64,000 nucleotides of DNA. Origin: Mesorhizobium sp. M00.F.Ca.ET.216.01.1.1. GTDB lineage: Bacteria; Pseudomonadota; Alphaproteobacteria; Rhizobiales; Rhizobiaceae. Positions 45,957-53,233 of this stretch are shown piece by piece. Every line of letters begins with the position of its first letter. The stretch's first letter is position 1. The translations under genes and the position numbers were made by a program. Under the pieces are notes generated by a model. That model made no database searches, was not told the DNA's origin, and was given only the letters and a program-made list of their open reading frames with translations. The DNA lies in the NCBI RefSeq assembly GCF_004010325.2, contig NZ_SADR02000026.1, positions 38,899-102,898 on the forward strand, in the 5' to 3' direction.

Positions 45957-46372
45957 CAGAGCTGCCACCCCCGAGCGGGGCACCAAAAATTGCCTTCGGT
46001 TCCCGGCTAGTGCTCATTCATAGCACTGTGGGTCCGCGAAGTACAATATGCTGTAATATTCCTATATTCCGCCCGGGTCTGTCAAATATACCGAGGGTTA
46101 GCCAAAAACGAACGGAGATTCCTTGTACGGATTTTGTACGGAAAATGGCCGCAAGTTGCCGCTATGTTCTTCATTATTCTGCATCCAACTGCGAGCGTGA
46201 ACAAAGCAGGCATGGCATAACGTACCATTTTTTATTGAAGAATTTGGCGTACCTGAGTGTAGTGCAGCCAAGATTTATCTGGCCAGGGGGCCCGATTGCG
46301 CCCATAGTCCGATGGTGACTTGAGCAGGCAATACCCCCAAGCACCCCCGCCCGCTTGCTTAGGTCAGTTTTG

Positions 46373-46416
46373 AGCCGGTGGCGTCGATCCCCTCGATCGA
46401 TGTCTGCCGGCTTTTT
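46373..46416 (+). terminator. terminator-like hairpin
   Basis: Outer stem AGCCGG with CCGGCT and inner stem TCGATC with GATCGA, with small unpaired parts between, followed by TTTTT. No gene ends upstream on this strand within 300 bases, so it may end an unannotated small RNA. Confidence 0.45.
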
Positions 46417-46552
46417 CGTTCACCACCGAAGGCGGCGGACCCGTGCAGCCGAGATTCGGCTAGTCAGCCTGGATGATTGGGATCATATTGACGAGGTTGC
46501 TGAACCCGCAGGTTTGAGTTCCCGGACTTGAAGCCACCTGCCTGTTCATTTC

Positions 46553-46596
46553 AAGCCGGCGACGACGGTTATTCTCAGGTGCGTCGCCGGCTTTTT
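46553..46596 (+). terminator. strong intrinsic terminator
   Basis: A perfect 12-bp stem, AAGCCGGCGACG with CGTCGCCGGCTT, encloses a 17-base loop and is followed by TTTTT in total. No protein gene precedes it on the plus strand, so its transcript is unknown; a small RNA starting after the previous hairpin is possible. Confidence 0.7.
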
Positions 46597-46645
46597 CTTG
46601 GCCTACCGCGCCCGGGGAGGCGCCTTCGAACTAGGCTTTGAACTA

Positions 46646-46675
46646 CCTTCGAACTCCTTCGAACTCCTTCGAACT
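46646..46675 (+). repeat. three tandem 10-bp repeats
   Basis: CCTTCGAACT is repeated three times without a gap, and once more at 46623-46632. The TTCGAA core reappears in the palindrome at 46725. Short phased repeats of this kind can be iterons or operator arrays. Confidence 0.8.
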
Positions 46676-46724
46676 ATGTGCTTCGCACACCCCCTTATAC
46701 CCCCTGCGAGTGCGAAGGTTCGCA

Positions 46725-46742
46725 CACGGGTTCGAACCCGTG
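46725..46742. promoter_or_regulatory. perfect 18-bp palindrome
   Basis: CACGGGTTC directly followed by its complement GAACCCGTG. It lies 60 bases before a small gene and shares the TTCGAA core with the nearby 10-bp repeats. It may be an operator. It looks like a tRNA T-arm but no other tRNA part is present. Confidence 0.45.
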
Positions 46743-46801
46743 CAAACTTCGTCACTCTAAAACAAAGAAACCAGAGGAGAGAAAACAATGAATGCAATCA
46801 A

Positions 46802-47008
46802 ATGCAGTCCCAAACTCTGTCAATCCAACCTTTCGAAGCCGTGTACCCAATCAAACAAATGGGCGGCGGCGAGCATTGGATGCCGTGCCAGGTGATTGGC
46901 GTGATGACGCCTGACAGCTGCACAGGCTATGGGAAATTCATCATCCTGATTGAAGGCGAGGACGGCGTGCTGACCGTCGACGTCGCTGAGAACGTCCAGC
47001 GCATGTAG
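46802..47008 (+). CDS. hypothetical protein, 68 residues
   Basis: A small soluble protein starting MQSQTLSIQPFEAVYPIKQM at ATG 46802. It reads as beta-rich ('WMPCQVIGVMTPDSCTGYGKFIILI') and has no recognised family. The next small gene starts eight bases after its stop with a good ribosome binding site, so the two may form an operon. The longer frame upstream (from 46598) would begin inside the terminator region and is unlikely. Confidence 0.55.
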   Translation: MQSQTLSIQPFEAVYPIKQMGGGEHWMPCQVIGVMTPDSCTGYGKFIILIEGEDGVLTVDVAENVQRM

Positions 47009-47016
47009 GAGGCAGC

Positions 47017-47211
47017 ATGATATCCCGAACCATGGCCGTAGGCGCCGAGTCGGTGCAGATACGCCGCATCACCTGGAAAGAACTCTACCAGTTGCGCCCC
47101 GACCTGCGACAGGCGAATGACAACGAGCAAACGCCTATGTCGGCTCGCCGAATTCTGCCTCGTTTCTTGCCGTTGGAGGCCGCTCGTCATCGACAGGAGG
47201 CTGCTGCATAG
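47017..47211 (+). CDS. hypothetical protein, 64 residues
   Basis: A small basic protein, MISRTMAVGAESVQIRRITW..., eight bases after the previous stop, with a strong AGGAGG site. 'LRQANDNEQTP' resembles the NDN-type linkers common in rhizobial orphan proteins. Its 3' end overlaps, in the opposite direction, a small membrane protein gene (47135-47293). No family recognised. Confidence 0.5.
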   Translation: MISRTMAVGAESVQIRRITWKELYQLRPDLRQANDNEQTPMSARRILPRFLPLEAARHRQEAAA

Positions 47212-47293
47212 CCTCCGCCTCGGCGCGGCCGTATTCTCTACCAATTTGGAATGCCGCGTAGAGGGCGCCTGCAACGAGCAACAGTCTAAGCAT
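47135..47293 (-). CDS. small membrane protein, 52 residues
   Basis: A leftward ORF starting MLRLLLVAGALYAAFQIGREYG with one TM helix at residues 2-17 and a charged tail. The ATG follows GGAGGAG at ideal spacing, the best evidence that it is real. It converges with and overlaps the small gene on the other strand by 77 bases, so both may not be expressed at once. The family is unknown; similar short proteins occur in rhizobial islands. Confidence 0.55.
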   Translation of the reverse strand: MLRLLLVAGALYAAFQIGREYGRAEAEAMQQPPVDDERPPTARNEAEFGEPT

Positions 47294-47402
47294 AGTGGTC
47301 TCCTCCGGCTCAGTAATCCGACGCGCGGCGGTTTGTTCCACAGGGGCGGAACCTCAACGTTCAACACTCGTTGCCACTGACCGCGGGCCAAGGAGACGCA
47401 AC

Positions 47403-47579
47403 ATGGTAGTCAAGAAGACGAGCGACACGAGCCGAGTTAAGAAGGGTGCAGAGCTTGAGGTTGAGCACTTGGCGGAGGTGACCGACGTGACGCCCAAACA
47501 GGCGCGGGCTCTGCTTCGCAAGCACGGTGCCGACTGGCAGCGGCTGAAGGACGAAGCTGAAGACTTGAAGGAAGAGTGA
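47403..47579 (+). CDS. DUF3606-like small protein
   Basis: A 58-residue charged protein: MVVKKTSDTSRVKKGAELEVEHLAEVTDVTPKQARALL... The 'VTPKQARALLRKHG' helix pair resembles DUF3606 proteins, small helical proteins common in Rhizobiales with unknown function. It starts at ATG 47403 after AAGGAG. It stands alone between the convergent small genes and the 313-residue phage-like gene. Confidence 0.6.
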   Translation: MVVKKTSDTSRVKKGAELEVEHLAEVTDVTPKQARALLRKHGADWQRLKDEAEDLKEE

Positions 47580-47725
47580 CCGGGCGCCTTCGATCTTTGG
47601 AGCCTCCCGTCCCGCCGTACCCTGTCATGCGGATATTTTTAGTTGTTGATTTTTCTACCGCCCCGCGCATTGCGGAACGGACTGCCCGGCCTGGCCGGCT
47701 TCTCTCAAGCGGATGACCACCCACA

Positions 47726-48667
47726 ATGACCAATCTATCATTCATCAGCAGTCCACGCTTGTTGCGGCACGAGAGCACTGGCAAGCCGCCTATAATCAAC
47801 ACAACAGAGCAGCGCGCCGCGCTGCGCGCCAGGCTGGGTGCCAAGAAGCAAGAAGAGCAGCGCCGGATGGATGCTTGCCGTCCACGCCCTGCTTCCGCCA
47901 ACGACAATGTGGATCCACGATGGCGTGGAAATTTGCCTGTGTTGAAAGCAATCGCTGAAGTTGAACCGGGCGCTGCGCTTGCTATCCGCGCAGGGGGACG
48001 TGCTCCCACGCGGGAGATTTACGGCGAGGAAGACGGCTTTGAGGTGGCGGAAGACGGTGAAAAAATCAGGTTGCGAGGTGAGCGTCTGCACAAGGTTCGG
48101 CCGACTATAGAAATGATGTTTGGCGACCTACTGCGCGTGCGTGTTATCACCAACAAAGCTGCGGCAGGCGCCCCTCGAGTGATCGAATATCGCCATACTG
48201 GTCCGTCGACGCCTGTGAGGAAGATAGGAGACGACGTTCTGGGTCTTGGCGATATGCGCTTCAATTACCACGGCAAGGCCAAACGCTCGCCTGCAGGCGG
48301 ATTGATGGTTTCCTACGTCGACCAGTCTGGCAAAGAGCGTGCTCCGTTCTATGACGCGTCTGCGAAACGGGGCGGCGGTGAAGACTATGATGCTGGCCGC
48401 GTCTCTGGCGGCAAAGCAGGCGTTAGGCGGCCGGCATGCCTTCCGCAAGAACCGGAGCGCCCCGACCTCTCCGAGGCGTCAGCCAACGTGCTTGAGATGA
48501 TCCTGGCCGGCTTTCATTGGAAGGACATCGGCATGGCGCTTGGCTATTCGAATCACTATGCCGATCGCGGCGCCAAACAGCACGTTTGGGCTGCAGCCGC
48601 GGAAGCGAAGGCGAAGGTGCCGACGGCAGACAATGACAACGTCGAAAATTTCGAGGCTGCTGCCTGA
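47726..48667 (+). CDS. hypothetical protein, phage or island associated
   Basis: A 313-residue protein with no family I can name. The N-terminal 60 residues are polar with 'RPRPASANDNV'. The middle (about 100-215) is beta-rich with 'TREIYGEEDGFEVAEDGEKIRLRGERLHKVRPT'. The C-terminal part has a helical 'ASANVLEMILAGFHWKDIGMALGY' segment resembling an HTH and ends 'TADNDNVENFEAAA'. The ANDN pieces and location next to a prohead protease fragment suggest a prophage-derived gene. The reading frame is intact. Confidence 0.6.
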   Translation: MTNLSFISSPRLLRHESTGKPPIINTTEQRAALRARLGAKKQEEQRRMDACRPRPASANDNVDPRWRGNLPVLKAIAEVEPGAALAIRAGGRAPTREIYGEEDGFEVAEDGEKIRLRGERLHKVRPTIEMMFGDLLRVRVITNKAAAGAPRVIEYRHTGPSTPVRKIGDDVLGLGDMRFNYHGKAKRSPAGGLMVSYVDQSGKERAPFYDASAKRGGGEDYDAGRVSGGKAGVRRPACLPQEPERPDLSEASANVLEMILAGFHWKDIGMALGYSNHYADRGAKQHVWAAAAEAKAKVPTADNDNVENFEAAA

Positions 48668-48736
48668 TCGCATGACAACGCGCCACGCCGCCGCGTCAGG
48701 GAAATAACCACCGAAACCGCAGACATCGCTGCAGCG

Positions 48737-49219
48737 TTGGCAGTGCTCTCCGCGCGCCTTAATGCCGCGAAAGGCGCCGCCTCGACAAAGGTCAGAGAGG
48801 CTGTAAAGCCCGAATACACGCGGCTCGTCCAGGCGATGGCTAAGGCTATCGAAGCGCTCAAGATGGCGCGCGCCGAATATGACTCGCTGCTTGACCAGTT
48901 CAGCGCCGAGGACGTCGAGTGGACGGCTCTCACCCCCATGCAACCAACCTTCTGCGGCGACAGACACGACGGACACTTGGAGCGTTGGCTGCGCGCAGCG
49001 CGGGAGATTGGATATCATGGCGCGCAGCGCGGGAGATTGGATATCATGGTTGAGAAGGTAAACGCCGCGCGCTCAAAGAGCACAACATACACCCGCAAAA
49101 TCACCTTGCCTGATGGCAAAGTGTCATCAGCGGTTACTGCGTGCGCTTCCACGACATTGCGACCATTGGAGGGAGTTTTAGGGAAAAGATTGCTCCCGGT
49201 GCGTTTACTGCCTCCCTGA
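48737..49219 (+). pseudogene. two small ORFs joined by a 29-bp duplication
   Basis: The first ~95 residues (TTG start at 48737) are helical: 'LSARLNAAKGAASTKVREAVKPEYTRLVQAMAKAIEALKMARAEY'. A 29-base tandem duplication at 48992-49049 then shifts the frame into a second small ORF (MVEKVNAARSKSTTYTRK...). Without the duplication, the first ORF would end in TGA overlapping the second ORF's ATG. So the present 160-residue frame is a fusion produced by the duplication. Neither half is recognised. Confidence 0.6.
48992..49049 (+). repeat. perfect 29-bp tandem duplication
   Basis: Two identical adjacent 29-base units (48992-49020 and 49021-49049). Each contains GGGAGA and ATATCATGG, that is the ribosome binding site and start codon of the downstream small ORF. 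The length is not a multiple of three, so it changes the reading frame. Confidence 0.95.
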
Positions 49220-49311
49220 AGCGAAACGATATCATCGCTCTGCTGGATCACGACACCGGTAGGGCTACCGAGCGCCTTCGCGCTCGTCCCGGCGGTGCTT
49301 TCTCAGCCTAG
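49120..49311 (+). pseudogene. HK97-type prohead protease fragment
   Basis: The frame containing 'SVISGYCVRFHDIATIGGSF', 'REKIAPGAFTASLKRNDII' and 'ALLDHDTGRATERLRA' is the N-terminal part of HK97-family prohead proteases (PF04586), including the catalytic histidine in 'LLDHD'. It stops at TAG 49309-49311 after about 60 residues, losing the serine region of a roughly 170-residue domain. It sits out of frame with the fused ORF upstream. It identifies this region as prophage debris. Confidence 0.75.
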
Positions 49312-49579
49312 TGATCGCCGACTTGTCGACCGTAATCACGCCGCCGCAGTCGATCCGCACTGTCAGTTTGTTGGCTTCACGATCGATGCGGGTGACGTCT
49401 CCAACAAGAACAACCTGGTCTCCGGCGCGGGCTTTGGGTGGCGGAACAATCGCATAAGGATGGTCATACGATGGAATGCTCACTCTGGCGCGTCCGCTCG
49501 GGAGAATCGTGATGATCGTACTTGTCAGCGCGACCTCGTCACCGACCTCAAATTCCCGAGGCATGTTAAAGTGCAGCAT
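49265..49579 (-). CDS. hypothetical beta-rich protein, 104 residues
   Basis: A leftward ORF starting MLHFNMPREFEVGDEVALTSTI. Regular beta strands ('VGDEVALTSTIITILPSGRARVSI', 'AGDQVVLVGDVTRIDREANKLTVRI') suggest one or two small SH3/OB-like barrels. It is complete, with a basic tail 'RKHRRDEREGAR'. It overlaps the end of the prohead protease fragment by 47 bases on the other strand, which suggests it arrived or survived after the phage gene decayed. Function unknown. Confidence 0.65.
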   Translation of the reverse strand: MLHFNMPREFEVGDEVALTSTIITILPSGRARVSIPSYDHPYAIVPPPKARAGDQVVLVGDVTRIDREANKLTVRIDCGGVITVDKSAITRLRKHRRDEREGAR

Positions 49580-49970
49580 GGTCTTGCTCCCCGATGCTTT
49601 CCCAAATTAATGCTTGGCAAACCGAATTGGTTGCTTGAAATCAGCTTTGTACGGTTCCGCGCAATTCCGAGTTGGAATACCCATTCCGAGTAGGCGTAGG
49701 ACCGGTCGATTTCTTTCGCTAGCGAGGCCCGAAGGAGCATGCAGCGGCCGGCGGAAACGCGCGCTGGCGGGGCTCCAAGGTCAGTTTAGAAAATCCCGAA
49801 ACAAAAGCCGGATTGGACCGTTTGCAATCTGCCAGACCACACTCTGGCTACTCCAGATCCTTCCCGCTGGCTTAGGCCGGCGAGCTTTTTCCCTAATCGC
49901 GGAACAGCCGGTGAAGTCACGGGTTATAAAAACGAAGGGACGTCGCAGCTTCCTGAAACAGGAGATGATG
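49580..49970. other. intergenic, no feature identified
   Basis: 391 bases between the leftward beta-rich gene and the rightward secreted protein gene. The plus frame is open through much of it, but only the last part (from the ATG triplet at 49965) looks like a gene. The region should hold the promoters for both. I see no clear boxes or repeats. Confidence 0.35.
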
Positions 49971-50261
49971 ATGAAAAGACTTCTAATCGCATCGGTTATG
50001 ATGGCCCTGTCAACCGGCCTTGCCTTTGCCCAATCATCGGCCAACACCAGCACGAGCGGATCGTCTTCGACCACAACGACGGTGCCCAGCACTCAGGGGA
50101 CCGACTCGACCACCACGAACGCCACCAACCCTAATTCAGCAAAGGACTGCGCACCGGGCCAACAGACAGGCAGCGCCAAACAGGCGGCTCCTGGCCAGCA
50201 GGACACCGATGCAAAGTCGGCAGCTCCGGGTCAGATGAAGACGACGACTGAAGGTTGCTAG
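49971..50261 (+). CDS. small secreted Ser/Thr-rich protein
   Basis: A 96-residue protein with a Sec signal peptide (MKRLLIASVMMALSTGLAFA, cut before QSS). The mature part is low-complexity: a Ser/Thr/Asn stretch, then repeated 'APGQ' units ('CAPGQQTGSAKQAAPGQQDTDAKSAAPGQ') and a final Cys. Two cysteines could form a disulfide. Three adjacent ATGs (49965, 49968, 49971) follow AGGAG. Similar short exported proteins are common in Mesorhizobium but have no assigned role. Confidence 0.75.
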   Translation: MKRLLIASVMMALSTGLAFAQSSANTSTSGSSSTTTTVPSTQGTDSTTTNATNPNSAKDCAPGQQTGSAKQAAPGQQDTDAKSAAPGQMKTTTEGC

Positions 50262-50394
50262 TGGTGAAAATCTGACGTTTGGTACCCGAGCGGGAATGCC
50301 GGTATCGACCCTCTGCGGTCATCTGCAACAGCCGTCATGAACGGCTCGATTGTCACCACAGCGGACGCTCGCTTTCTTCTGAAGCAGAGTCAGA

Positions 50395-51276
50395 CTACGC
50401 ATCCATCTGTGCCTGCCGTATGTCGCGGGCCGGTGGTTTGCCGAACAGACGGCCATATTCGCGGGTGAACTGAGGCACGCTCTCATAGCCCACCGCATAA
50501 GCCGCCGAACTCACGCTCGTGCCATCGGCCAGCATCTGGCGCCGAGCCTCGATCAGGCGCAACTGCTTCTGGAATTGCAAGGGAGACAGCGTGGTGGTCT
50601 GGCGGAAATGCTGGTGGAAGGACGAGGTGCTCATCCCCGCGGCCTCGGCCAGTTCCTCGATGCGGATCGGCCGTGCATAGCTTTCGCGGATCATAGCGAC
50701 CGCACAGGCGATGCGTTGTGCATGGCCATCGGCCCCGCCTAGGCTGCGGAGGGCCGATCCGTGCCGTCCCGCCAGAAGCCAGAAATGAATCTCGCGCAGC
50801 AACGGCCCTTGCAGGACCGGGAGGGCAGAGGGACGGTCCAGAAGCCGCATCAGGCGCAGGGCCACATCGGCGACATCTGCGTCGGTCGGCTCCACTCGGA
50901 CAGGCTCGCGCGGATCGCCCGGGACCGCCGCCATCTCGACCGCGAGTTCCCGCATAAGGACGGGATCGAGTTCCAGCACCAGCGAATAGTAGGGCGCGCC
51001 GAGGCTTGCCTGCGTGATCTGGCTGACCGTGGGCACATCGGCCGAGATCAGCAGCGACTCGCCCGGACCGAATTCCAATGTCTCGGCCCCTATCGTGACC
51101 CGCTTGGCACCTTGTAACAGCATGGCCACCAGCGGCCGATTGACAGCCACCTGTAATTCGCCGGGCTGCGTGGCGCGGATCGCGGTCAGGCCGGGAATAG
51201 GCGTCGACGCCGCCCCGAAACGGTCGGCATGAGTGTCAGCAAAGCTGCGCACAAGGTCGAGAAGCGTTCGGCTCAT
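50395..51276 (-). CDS. AraC family regulator (AraC_N type)
   Basis: A 293-residue AraC regulator with an N-terminal PF06719 domain ('GLTAIRATQPGELQVAVNRPLVAMLLQGAKRVTIG') and a C-terminal double HTH from about residue 190, with 'IEELAEAAGMSTSSFHQHFRQTTTLSPLQF' and 'AYAVGYESVPQFTREYGRLFG'. It faces an SDR gene across 202 bases. Divergent AraC/SDR pairs of this type usually sense small toxic organic compounds or aldehydes and control the reductase. It lies inside accessory DNA beside an integrase. Confidence 0.9.
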   Translation of the reverse strand: MSRTLLDLVRSFADTHADRFGAASTPIPGLTAIRATQPGELQVAVNRPLVAMLLQGAKRVTIGAETLEFGPGESLLISADVPTVSQITQASLGAPYYSLVLELDPVLMRELAVEMAAVPGDPREPVRVEPTDADVADVALRLMRLLDRPSALPVLQGPLLREIHFWLLAGRHGSALRSLGGADGHAQRIACAVAMIRESYARPIRIEELAEAAGMSTSSFHQHFRQTTTLSPLQFQKQLRLIEARRQMLADGTSVSSAAYAVGYESVPQFTREYGRLFGKPPARDIRQAQMDA

Positions 51277-51478
51277 GTGGGCAAGATGAAGGGTGGTGGC
51301 GTTTCAGGCAAGAACTGAAGAAGGATCAGGCAAGAAATCCGGACATTCTGGCAACTCCTGTGCGGCAAGGCCGATCCAGATTTGCATGAACAGGCAAGAC
51401 TACGCGAGGAATCGGCAACAACTGGAGACGCTCTTGCCGCATGTTGTCCCCATCGCTTCGGATGAAAGGACTTCCCGC

Positions 51479-52234
51479 ATGACTAAGATCGCACTTGTCA
51501 CCGGCGCCAACCGCGGCCTAGGCCGCAACACCGCTGTCAGCATCGCGCAGCATGGCCGCGACGTGATCGTCACCTATCGCGGCAACGCATCTCAGGCTCG
51601 CGAGGTTGTGGCCGAGATCGAAGCCCTGGGCCGTAAGGCGGTTGCCCTGCAGCTCGATCTCGGCGAGGTCGCCAGCTTCGCGGCCTTTGCCGAAACCCTG
51701 CGCGCGGCGCTGAAAGAGAACTGGGGCCGCGACAGCTTCGATTACCTGATCAACAATGCCGGCCACGGCGAATTCGCCATGATCGGCGATACCGCCGAGG
51801 CGCAGTTCGACGGTCTGTTCGACGTCCATGTGAAGGGCGTCTTCTTCCTTGTGCAGGCGCTTCTGCCGCTCATCGCAGATGGCGGGCGGATCGTGAACTT
51901 TTCTTCGGGCCTGACCCGCGTGTCCTATCCGGGCTTCTCGGCCTATGCGGCCGCCAAGGGGGCGGTCGAAATCTTGACCGTCTATATGGCGAAAGAGCTG
52001 GGTGCACGCGGGATCACAGTGAACACGGTCGCGCCCGGAGCGATCGAGACCGATTTCGGGGGCGGGCTGGTGCGCGACAATGCCGAAGTCAACGCGCAGT
52101 TCGCAGGGATGACCGCGCTTGGCCGCGTGGGGCTGCCAGACGACATCGGGCCGATGGTGGCAAGCCTTCTGGGCGAGGATAACCGTTGGGTTACGGCACA
52201 GCGGATCGAGGTTTCGGGTGGTCAGGCGATCTGA
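51479..52234 (+). CDS. SDR family oxidoreductase
   Basis: A 251-residue classical SDR with 'TGANRGLG' at 8-15, 'NNAG' near 96, catalytic Ser in 'VNFSSGLTR' and Tyr/Lys in 'YAAAKGAVEI' near 155-159. Thr/Arg after strand 2 ('TYRGNASQA') favours NADPH. Start at ATG 51479 (MTKIALVTG). It is the target partner of the divergent AraC gene. The substrate is not evident. This SDR is not closely similar to the two in the polyol operon. Confidence 0.88.
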   Translation: MTKIALVTGANRGLGRNTAVSIAQHGRDVIVTYRGNASQAREVVAEIEALGRKAVALQLDLGEVASFAAFAETLRAALKENWGRDSFDYLINNAGHGEFAMIGDTAEAQFDGLFDVHVKGVFFLVQALLPLIADGGRIVNFSSGLTRVSYPGFSAYAAAKGAVEILTVYMAKELGARGITVNTVAPGAIETDFGGGLVRDNAEVNAQFAGMTALGRVGLPDDIGPMVASLLGEDNRWVTAQRIEVSGGQAI

Positions 52235-52484
52235 TCGGTCGGACCCCCGACAACTGAAGCGCGCGGCCGTATGGCCGCGCGCATTGTCATTCCGCCGTCG
52301 GGAAAAGCCTCCTTTGGCCGTCGACTGAAGCTGAGCGACCGGAATGTCCGCGAACAGGCCGTTCGGCAGAGCCACGCCGAACGGCAATCTCCCACCCGAA
52401 AGGTCATTTCTAAGACGAGGTACAATCGGGCGGCTTGAATGTTGAGCGCTGCGGCTGTGGAGGGTGGCTTTCGGGAGAAAGGCC
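52235..52484. other. intergenic between SDR and integrase
   Basis: 250 bases with no gene recognised. An attachment site would be expected near the integrase, but I found no tRNA gene end and no pair of direct repeats flanking it. AGAAAGG precedes the integrase ATG. Confidence 0.3.
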
Positions 52485-53081
52485 ATGCTCATCTGGAACA
52501 AGAGCCGCATTATCGGTCAAAAACCGCCATTGAAGCCGAAAGAGGTCTGGGCCGTCCGAACCCGCCTCCAGGTATGGGGCGCAAAGCGCGACCTCGCGCT
52601 GTTCAATCTCGCGATCGACAGCAAATTGCGCGCTTGCGACCTGGTCGCGATCTCGGTCGGGGATGTTTCCATTTCTGGAAGGGTTCGCGACCGGGCGATC
52701 ATCATTCAGAAGAAGACCGGCCGACCGGTGCAGTTCGAACTGACCGACCAGACACGAGAGGCTATCGCTGCCTGGATTGCAGGTCGTAGACTGGGCGAAG
52801 GGGACTACCTGTTTCCAAGTCGCGTGCATGCAAAGCCGCATCTGTCGACGCGGCAATATGGCAGGATCGTCGAGCGGTGGGTGTCGAGCATCGGGCTTGA
52901 TCCCAAACGTTACGGCACGCACTCGATGAGGAGGACGAAAGCAGCGCACATCTACAAAAAGACGGGCAATCTGCGCGCCGTCCAAATTCTGCTCGGCCAC
53001 AAGAAGCTGGAGAGCACCGTGCAGTACCTCGGGATCGAAGTTGACGACGCCTTGGCCATCTCCGAGCAGGTGGAGTTGTAG
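52485..53081 (+). CDS. tyrosine recombinase/integrase catalytic domain protein
   Basis: A 198-residue tyrosine recombinase with only the catalytic domain. The active-site residues are in place: Arg49 ('KLRACDL'), His146-x-x-Arg149 ('HSMRR'), His172 ('ILLGHKKL') and nucleophile Tyr181 ('TVQYLGIE'). The N-terminal core-binding domain is reduced to about 30 residues. Start ATG 52485 follows GGGAGAAAGG; GTG 52464 is an alternative. Short integrases of this form are frequent in rhizobial genomes, often many copies. It probably belongs to a small mobile element. Confidence 0.88.
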   Translation: MLIWNKSRIIGQKPPLKPKEVWAVRTRLQVWGAKRDLALFNLAIDSKLRACDLVAISVGDVSISGRVRDRAIIIQKKTGRPVQFELTDQTREAIAAWIAGRRLGEGDYLFPSRVHAKPHLSTRQYGRIVERWVSSIGLDPKRYGTHSMRRTKAAHIYKKTGNLRAVQILLGHKKLESTVQYLGIEVDDALAISEQVEL

Positions 53082-53233
53082 TGCTCAATAGCGGCGCTTC
53101 TCAATGAAGCGCCGCTCGCCGGCACGGTGAAGGCTAAAGTCCGACCCGATGCGGTCCATGCGAAAATTGAGTTGAATGACTGCCTGACGGCGGACAGCGG
53201 CCCTTGCTCTGCAGCAATCCTCGCTACGAGACA

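Larger units (their letters stand above)
45987..46801. other. gene-poor stretch with terminators, palindrome and short repeats
   Basis: 815 bases without a convincing gene and less GC-rich than the surroundings. It contains two terminator-like hairpins (46373-46416 and 46553-46596), three tandem copies of CCTTCGAACT at 46646-46675 plus a fourth at 46623, and a perfect 18-bp palindrome at 46725-46742. It precedes a block of small phage-like genes and may hold a small RNA or a control region of a lost element. Confidence 0.5.

Noticed and set aside
46725..46742. Possible tRNA T-arm (GGTTCGAACCC)
   Set aside because: No acceptor, D or anticodon arm can be built around it. It is better explained as a palindrome.
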